Assembly: GCA_025267735.1 (NCBI GenBank)
Contig: CM046297.1
Coordinates: 17,014,011 to 17,078,010, forward strand
DNA from: Mactra quadrangularis
Taxonomy: Eukaryota; Mollusca; Bivalvia; Venerida; Mactridae
Direction of reading: 5' to 3'
Length of the DNA stretch: 64,000 bases
The notes under the pieces are model-generated. The model was not told the DNA's origin. It saw nothing but the letters and a program-made list of their open reading frames with translations, and made no database searches. Both the position numbers and the translations under genes were made by a program. The stretch's first letter is position 1. Each line of letters starts with the position of its first letter. Shown one piece after another: positions 58,021-64,000 of this stretch.

Positions 58021-59463
58021 CAGTGTTTCCGCAACTGTGAGTTTTATGCGTCTTTGACGCATTTTTTTCAGTGATGACCCGTAAAAATGTGTCTAGTGCA
58101 TCATTTGTGACGCAACCAATATATTACAGTAAATTATTATCTTTTTCTTTCATGTTCATTCCGAGACAAAGATAACAGGGTAAATTATAGCATCCCAAAA
58201 ATTGGTATATTTTTTCATACCGATACACAGTGAAAGCAACAGAAAATTTGTTTCTTTGATCACAATTTGCCGATAAATCCAAATTTTGATAATTCTATCG
58301 TAACTTTTTCAATTAAATTTAATGACAGTACACAAATATACGCTGCCAAAAATACCTTTGACGACAGTCCTTTTTTCGGTGATTAGTAGATCACTAATCA
58401 TTGTATATGACGCGGGCACTTGGTTTCTAAATTAACATGTGTCACAAAACGTCTGTAAATTGTATATTTCATCATTTACCAGCGATTTAATTCATTTAAT
58501 CCTTTGTTTGGTAACAAATTTACACATGTTTGACATTGTTAAGATGTGTGTCGTATCAGCATCTTTTCACACTCTTTGATGTTTTATTACACAGCAATGT
58601 CTTAGTTGCAATGTCTCAGTGTGTTATCATAGCGTTAAGTTTGATTTAAATGTTAATATAGTTATTATGCTTAAAACAAGAATAACCTAGTTCTTTATTT
58701 GTCTGCTTAATAATTATGATCAAAAGAAAATTGCCGATTAAAGAAATATTGGCGAATGCAGATAACTTTGTTCTTTTGTTTACTATGATACATTCCATTC
58801 ACCTATTTTTAAAATAGCGCTGTCTTTAAATTGTTACTTTTAAATAATTACTTTTAGACGGTATAAACTGATAATTTTGCACAACTTATTTTTTTCCAAA
58901 AAAGCTCGGCGATTTCTTGTGAAATGTCAGCGATTTTTAGTGGATTATTTCAAACCATTAAACTGAAACATTTAACTTATAAAATATTTGTAAATGTAAA
59001 AGATTTGAAAAATTTACAATAGAAAAATAAAAAATCAACGATTTTACATACGTTTCCGTGGATTTTTTTTTTTAAATGGCAAATTTATGTTAGAAAATAT
59101 TTTATTTTTTATGTGATCATGTGAAGGATAAAACCCTGTTAACTATTTGTAAATACTTGATTTTTGTTCAGTTTATCGCTGTGTTGACAAAAATGTCATT
59201 TTATGGTTGCAAGCTCGCCTAACCAGGTTTTGCTGAACCCATTTTCATAACCAGTACACATCCTTCAACAAGGTTGTCAACTTCTCCATATATCTTTAGT
59301 TGAGCAAAACAACCCTTCATTTTTATTATGCAGCTCATTTTAATATGAATGGGGTAAATAGTCAAATTATATCACTGACCCTTTTAAACTTCAAATGACC
59401 CTCAAAAAATAAAAGAGGGGGTCAAAAATGACCCTCGGATTTTTGAAGATTGCAGAAACACTG
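58021..59463. mobile_element. TIR element in intron, hAT-like
   Basis: Ends CAGTGTTTCCGCAA and TTGCAGAAACACTG, with TAAGTA directly on both outer sides. Internal segments (GTGATGACCCGTAAAA) resemble the hAT-like element at 41602. A SINE body scrap is nested near 59207-59300. No transposase frame. Confidence 0.65.
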
Positions 59464-59533
59464 TAAGTAAATGGTTCAGCTAGCCCCCTCAGCAAGTTGT
59501 TGAGAAAAGTAAAATATAACACTGACTAGTTAC

Positions 59534-59627
59534 CTCCATTTTGCCTTCCATATTCCAAAATGCCAGTCTGGGGCAAATTTAGTATGTCCAGCAATCATGA
59601 GTCCATAGTGAATCCTTACATGTAAAC
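59534..59627 (-). CDS. DNCxGQNKN protein, middle exon
   Basis: Acceptor TTTTTTTTCAG, donor GGAG/GTAACT. The 94-nt exon enters in phase 1 and leaves in phase 2, matching both neighbours. It encodes YGLMIAGHTKFAPDWHFGIW. The GHTKFxPDWxFG block is strongly conserved in the family and probably part of its catalytic-like core. Too short to be found as an open frame, but the splice phases and motif make it secure. Confidence 0.8.
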
Positions 59628-59999
59628 CTGAAAAAAAAGTAGAAAAAAATTAATACATCATAAGTTTCAATTACAATGAAATCATTTATATTTGCTTGAT
59701 ATTTAATTTCATGCATTTCATTAGCAGGAAATCCATGAATTTAAGAATCCAGTAAAAAATTAATTTACTTGAGTAATACTGCATATAACTTGAAATCCAT
59801 GAATTCAAAGCTGTTAAAGCTATATGTTATAAGAAGGTAACACAAAATAAACTGAGGGTGTAATAATGATTTCTGATATTCTTAATACATAAATTATATC
59901 AAAAATAAAACAATTGGCTCCATCTTTAACCTAAATCTGTCGTCCAATCAACACATACAATGAATTACTTTTGATAACTTAAACAATATTTAGTGTTAC

Positions 60000-60194
60000 C
60001 TAGTATAACTCTCCACATAGCATACTGAAGTACAATGTTATTTTTATTCTGTCCAGCACAGTTGTCAAAGTGGAATGATGGGGTTTCTTCCCCTAACCCA
60101 TAGTGTTGCAGGTAATGATGTACATAGCTTACTACAGAATTAGCTCCTTTCCCTGGTGACTGACCTTCATCTGCCAGATAGAATGTCTGCTTTC
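60000..60194 (-). CDS. DNCxGQNKN protein, core exon
   Basis: Acceptor GTATTTCAG, donor CTAG/GTAACA, entry and exit both phase 1. It carries YLADEGQSPGKGANSVVSYV, HYGLGEE and FHFDNCAGQNKNNIVLQYAM. The aspartate in HFDNCxGQNKN lies where RNase H-fold transposases have a metal-binding residue. Whether the protein is active is unknown. No breaks seen. Confidence 0.8.
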
Positions 60195-60423
60195 CTGAAA
60201 TACACAGAAACCTTAAACTAAATAAACATCTAAAAACAAACAAAAAACATGACTTAATTTAATTAATATATCAAAAAGGTAAAATAATAGCATTTATTAA
60301 ACAAAGCAACAAATAGTGAAAACAATAGTTCAACCATTTAAAGTTTAAAAGTATTAAATCAATCTTGAGAGAATATGCAGATATATAAGTATTTTATCAC
60401 TTTTAAAATGTGTTTCTTATTAC

Positions 60424-60490
60424 CATTTCCTTCACAACACACTCCAAAAATCTCACATTTCTTCGGTGTCTTAAAGAATATAGGACCAAC
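60424..60490 (-). CDS. DNCxGQNKN protein, upstream exon with odd acceptor
   Basis: VGPIFFKTPKKCEIFGVCCE matches the block that precedes the core in this family. The donor AATG/GTAATA is in phase 1 and joins the next exon cleanly. The left boundary is uncertain: the T-run before the block ends in CTAC, not AG. The nearest AG upstream (ACAG at about 60513) would add seven hydrophobic codons. Further 5' exons were not found. Confidence 0.65.
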
Positions 60491-60562
60491 GTAGAAAAAA
60501 AACACAAACATACTGTATTAACATACTGTATAAAGTTTTTTATGTAAATATAATATTTCATG

Positions 60563-60880
60563 CCGCCCAGCAAGCTCAATTGGTAACACGCAAGTCTATT
60601 GGCCGAAGGGTCATGGGTTCGATTCACAGACGGGGCATACTTTTGTGGAGCTTGGTCATGAAATTATTTCTACGGCTATTTTACCTCCTACCAATGATTT
60701 TTAACTATTAATGGCAGGTGTCAGTCACTGACCAAAGTATGTACTTAGTAGTTGGTTAACAGCTTAATCCAGAGATTAAGCCTTTCCAGGAGGAGTAAGT
60801 AGGTTGACTGACCGCTGTTATATGACCATTGTGTTACTACATCGATAAACCCAACAAAAACAAACAACCAAAATATATTT
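60563..60880 (+). mobile_element. tRNA-headed SINE, family 2
   Basis: Head with A box AGCTCAATTGGTAACACG and B box GGGTTCGATTC. The body contains GTAAGTAGGTTGACTGACCG, shared in inverse with 2977-3250. The tail is A/C-rich. Confidence 0.7.
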
Positions 60881-61179
60881 CTTATGACTTGTAGTTTATT
60901 ACTTGAACTGCTGAGCGAAGTATTTTCATATAATTTGCTGTTGGTCAACTGGTGACAGATTCATAGATTCTTCTACATTATCATTGTTTTTCTTCATAAA
61001 ATAAATCTGATAGGGTTTTAATCTCTATTCACATGTACAACCATAAAGATCTACATGTGAATGTACTACTGAGTATACTCAATCTTAAATATAGTAAACG
61101 TGAAGTCTAAACCACACCTTCAGAAGGTAAATTGTCTGAGAATACAGCTTTTGCTTCCAAACATCTTTCCAGTGTGTCG

Positions 61180-61258
61180 CAATATTAGTTCATTTTACGG
61201 GTCATTTGCCGAAAATATGCGTCAAAACGCTCAAATTTGTGCGTCAGGGAAAACCCTG
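61180..61258 (-). repeat. end fragment of the 41602-type hAT-like element
   Basis: CATTTTACGGGTCATTTGCC through GGGAAAACCCTG is the complement of the left end of 41602-42629. Confidence 0.65.
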
Positions 61259-61509
61259 ATCAACATTGATAGTCATTATCAAACAAACGGTGCATTGCAA
61301 TTCGATAAAGTGTCAGTATCAGTACTTTTCTCTAGGTCTTGATTAACAAGATTAATGATAAATTCTATAGTTGACCAGTCAAACCTATACCTAGACACTA
61401 AATCTGAATCTCCGACATTTTCTAGTGTTGTTCGATAGCAAAAAACACACTGAACCCTGTTGTTAAAAAGTGAAACAGCCATTTTTTTTCTTAACGCTAT
61501 TTACGAATG

Positions 61510-62345
61510 CTGAAAGGCTGTCTTAAGTTACGCAAGTATTTACGAAAAACCTTAAGGTTCATGTAAAGTCTTGGTTTGCTAAAAAAAAACAGAAATAGCT
61601 CTAGTTCTGTCTTATTTCCACCAACAGTATTGTTTTATACATCAAAATGTTTCTTATGAAACATACAAAGTGATGCTGGTCATCAATTACGATAAAAATA
61701 TTTAACAAAAGATGTATTTGCACAATTGGTGCTGCATAAATAAAATACTAAATTACATTAAAATTTTCTTACAACAAAATTTAACATTAATTCCTTTACA
61801 GAACATTATAGTACACATTCCAATGAAGGTACTGCAATATTTATAACCTCAATAAATATTAGAACAAAACTAAGGCAATTGAAAAACTAAAGTGAAAGTA
61901 GAAACAGGGTCGTGAAAACCCATTACACTTGTATCTGTCAAAATGTTTTTCATTTACCTTAGTTTTGTTTTAACATTTATTTATGTTATGAATATTGGAG
62001 TACCTTCATTGGAATATGAACTATAATGTTCTATAAATGATTTAATGTTAAATTAGTTTGTAAAAAAATCTTAATGTCTTTTAATATTTTCAGTTTTACA
62101 GCATCAATTTTGCAAATGCATCTTTCGGTTAACATTTTCATCTGAATTAATGACCAGCATCACATTGTATGTTTCATAAGGAACATTTTAATGTATAATA
62201 CATTGCTCTTGATGGAAGTATGAAAGAGTTAGAGCACTTTTCATTTTACTATTTTTAATGCAAACAAAGACTTTACTTGAATCTTAAGTCAAGAAAACTT
62301 TGATGAAACGCAAAATTGACATAAGTTACGCTAAAGTTGGAGTCA
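61510..62345. mobile_element. large foldback, arms of roughly 400 bp
   Basis: Complementary pairs can be followed outward from the centre (about 61920). They include TTACCTTAGTTTTGTT with its partner, GGTACTCCAATATTC-type with ATTCCAATGAAGGTACTG, ATGCTGGTCAT with ATGACCAGCAT, and GTAAAGTC with GACTTTAC. Arms are imperfect (about four fifths identical by eye). No coding sequence. Confidence 0.75.
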
Positions 62346-62580
62346 CGCCACTTCTTAAGATAGGAAAAACGTGATGAAATGGTAGCAGGGTCTTTAAAAT
62401 ATGGCTATTAACAAATATTTATAAACTTTTTTCCATTTTTTCCAAATCTTGACAAAAAAATAAAAAAGTAGGGCTAGTAGGGCATTTTCAAGAAAAAGTA
62501 GGAAAAAGTAAGGAGGGAATGAAACAGTAGGAAAAAGTAGGGAAAGTAGGAAATACAGGGCCCACTTGACAGCCTGTATA

Positions 62581-62668
62581 GATCATCTAGCAGCACAAAG
62601 TAAGAAAAAAACAGTTTTCTGATCGATCATCTAGCAGCACAAAGTAAGAGAAAAACAGTTTTCTGATC
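62581..62668 (+). repeat. 44-bp tandem duplication
   Basis: Two units beginning GATCATCTAGCAGCACAAAG. Confidence 0.9.
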
Positions 62669-63184
62669 GACCTTCTCCCTATATTTTTCTAGTTTTCTGA
62701 ATGCAGAGAAGTCGTGATGGGACATGATTTAACTTCACTAAATTAGATACATTTAAACGGCATAACTTTGTTGATTTAGTATACAAAACCTCAAATATAT
62801 AAACACTGTCACAAAAAAGTGGCAAATTTCGGACACTCACTCGTCATCTGAATGATTGGCAGCAAATTATGGGTTTAATCGACACCATAATAAGCACCTT
62901 GCACACAAAATGTATGCATACCTTTATACGATATAAACGTTTACATACCAAGCAATACTGTATTAACAGTAAAATGATAATTAAACACTATATGTATCCA
63001 GGACTAACCTTGATTCGCGGTGTTAAGCATTCAAAACAATAAAATGCCACTTAAAACATTTAATGTCATTATTATACTGCTTTATTGACACAATCATTTT
63101 ATTTTGCACCAATATCAATCAATAATTCTGTCCGAAGTGCAAAAAAACAGTTGAAACACATAAAAACAAACTACAGCTGTATTA
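62669..63184. other. non-coding stretch
   Basis: Nothing recognised. Confidence 0.35.
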
Positions 63185-63235
63185 CGGCAGCCATCTTGAA
63201 ACATGTACTTTAGATTCGCAGGCTGTGACGTCATT
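63185..63235. promoter_or_regulatory. promoter-like cluster: YY1 and CRE motifs
   Basis: GGCAGCCATCTTG (YY1-like, complement CAAGATGGCTGCC) at about 63186 and a perfect CRE, TGACGTCA, at 63226-63233. Both are common in animal core promoters. The site lies between the minus-strand gene at 57-60 kb and a candidate plus-strand exon at 63534, so a bidirectional promoter is possible. Confidence 0.4.
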
Positions 63236-63533
63236 GAAATAAGGCGAATTAAAAATATTTTTTGTGTCTAGTATCACAGATTTGACGAAAAAAATTGCAG
63301 ACAAACTTTGTAGTTAAGTAATTTTTATGTTTTCAGTAAATAAATTGTTAATATTAAAATAAACATATTTTGGAATAAGAAAAAGTGTGTAATAGTGTAA
63401 TCTCAAACAAATTTAGCAAAAACCCCTATTTAAAACGCATTCTGTTTAAGTTTACAGATCGATACGGTAGAGTAAACCCAACTAGTAAACGTGACGTTAG
63501 TTTATAGCCTCGATTTCGACATCTTGCGAGAGT

Positions 63534-63660
63534 ATGAACATAAAAAAATGGCCACGAATGAAGATTGGTCGCGAACTTAGGTACGTCGACGATACTGTAC
63601 ATGAAGTGAAACCTAATCGCCAATTCCGGTATGCGTACAGTTTGGTCCCTCAGCATGTAG
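63534..63660 (+). CDS. candidate first coding exon, product unknown
   Basis: ATG at 63534 (A at -3) opens 42 codons ending at a strong donor, CATGTAG/GTAAGAG, in phase 1. An in-frame stop upstream at 63498 supports a real start. The product includes MKIGRELRYVDDTVHEV and FRYAYSLVPQHV; I do not recognise it. Local CpG density is visibly higher than in the surrounding DNA, as around a conserved promoter. A competing out-of-frame ATGGCC at 63548 gives only ten codons. The rest of the gene would lie beyond the window. Confidence 0.45.
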
Positions 63661-63662
63661 GT

Positions 63663-64000
63663 AAGAGCAGTAATTAAGCTAACTTTATGGCCAAAAGACA
63701 AAGGTCAAAGTTACAGTCGGCAACTACTGCTGACCACACCCAGGAAGATGATTCAAGACATTTTTTTTACCTCTCAGTCCTCTTGTGTTTTGGAAATGAG
63801 TGTCGTCGCGAAATCATGTGACAAATGACTTAAAAGACCTCTCCAATCAATTTTTAGTCTAAAAAGCATAAATATCCTGGGGTGGCCATATTTCGTCACC
63901 TTAAGGAAATGAATGAACACAATGTTAAATTTGTAATTCTAAACTGACTTTTTATTTTCAAAATATTTAAATGAATCACAAAGCTTTTATTCCATCAACT
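63663..64000. other. presumed intron to window end
   Basis: No further exon seen. Confidence 0.3.

Noticed and set aside
63426..63701. 91-codon minus-strand ORF
   Set aside because: Overlaps the plus-strand candidate exon, which has a strong donor and an upstream in-frame stop; the minus frame has no such support.

Overview
This window looks like gene-poor, AT-rich animal genomic DNA, most probably from a bivalve mollusc. The evidence is spliced exons with GT-AG junctions, tRNA-headed SINEs ending in a GTTGAATACGGCGTTAAA-type tail, and many short terminal-inverted-repeat transposons. There are no operons, ribosome binding sites or other prokaryotic signals. The taxonomic call is inference from repeat style, not from a marker gene.

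Region by region. 1-9 kb: one orphan exon (2903-2968), SINEs, TA-flanked MITEs, a pogo-like element and a perfect 44-bp-arm hairpin. 9-12.2 kb: a 2.8-kb element with 31-bp terminal inverted repeats. It carries six copies of the motif GGGGCTACGGACTCTAC spaced at about 350 bp. 12.9-18.4 kb: a dead Tc1 copy, unclassified dispersed repeats and Harbinger-type MITEs.

18.6-24.7 kb: the most striking object, a 6,113-bp LTR retroelement with 682-bp LTRs that differ at one base and a 4-bp target duplication. It has lost gag-pol but keeps a long env-like gene. An in-frame stop separates the env ectodomain from its membrane anchor. Between env and a glutamine-rich 3' ORF lie four short hairpin repeats, one with a compensatory base pair. 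The element sits inside an older Harbinger-type MITE.

30.0-40.5 kb: a 5.3-kb direct tandem duplication, each copy starting at a hAT-type MITE and containing a LINE reverse-transcriptase remnant. 42.8-52.8 kb: exons of a MYB/SANT-like Harbinger-associated protein on + and frameshifted pieces of a HARBI1-like nuclease on -, together with two MITE families that have GGCC ends and TWA target duplications. This is what an old two-gene Harbinger transposon and its dependants would look like. 57.0-60.5 kb: four minus-strand exons of a transposon-derived protein with a DNCxGQNKN motif. 61.5-62.3 kb: a large foldback. 63.2-63.7 kb: a CpG-richer promoter-like stretch and a plausible first coding exon on +.

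Almost all coding material is mobile-element derived. Host coding sequence is limited to a few exons. Coordinates were counted by hand; identities are by eye.
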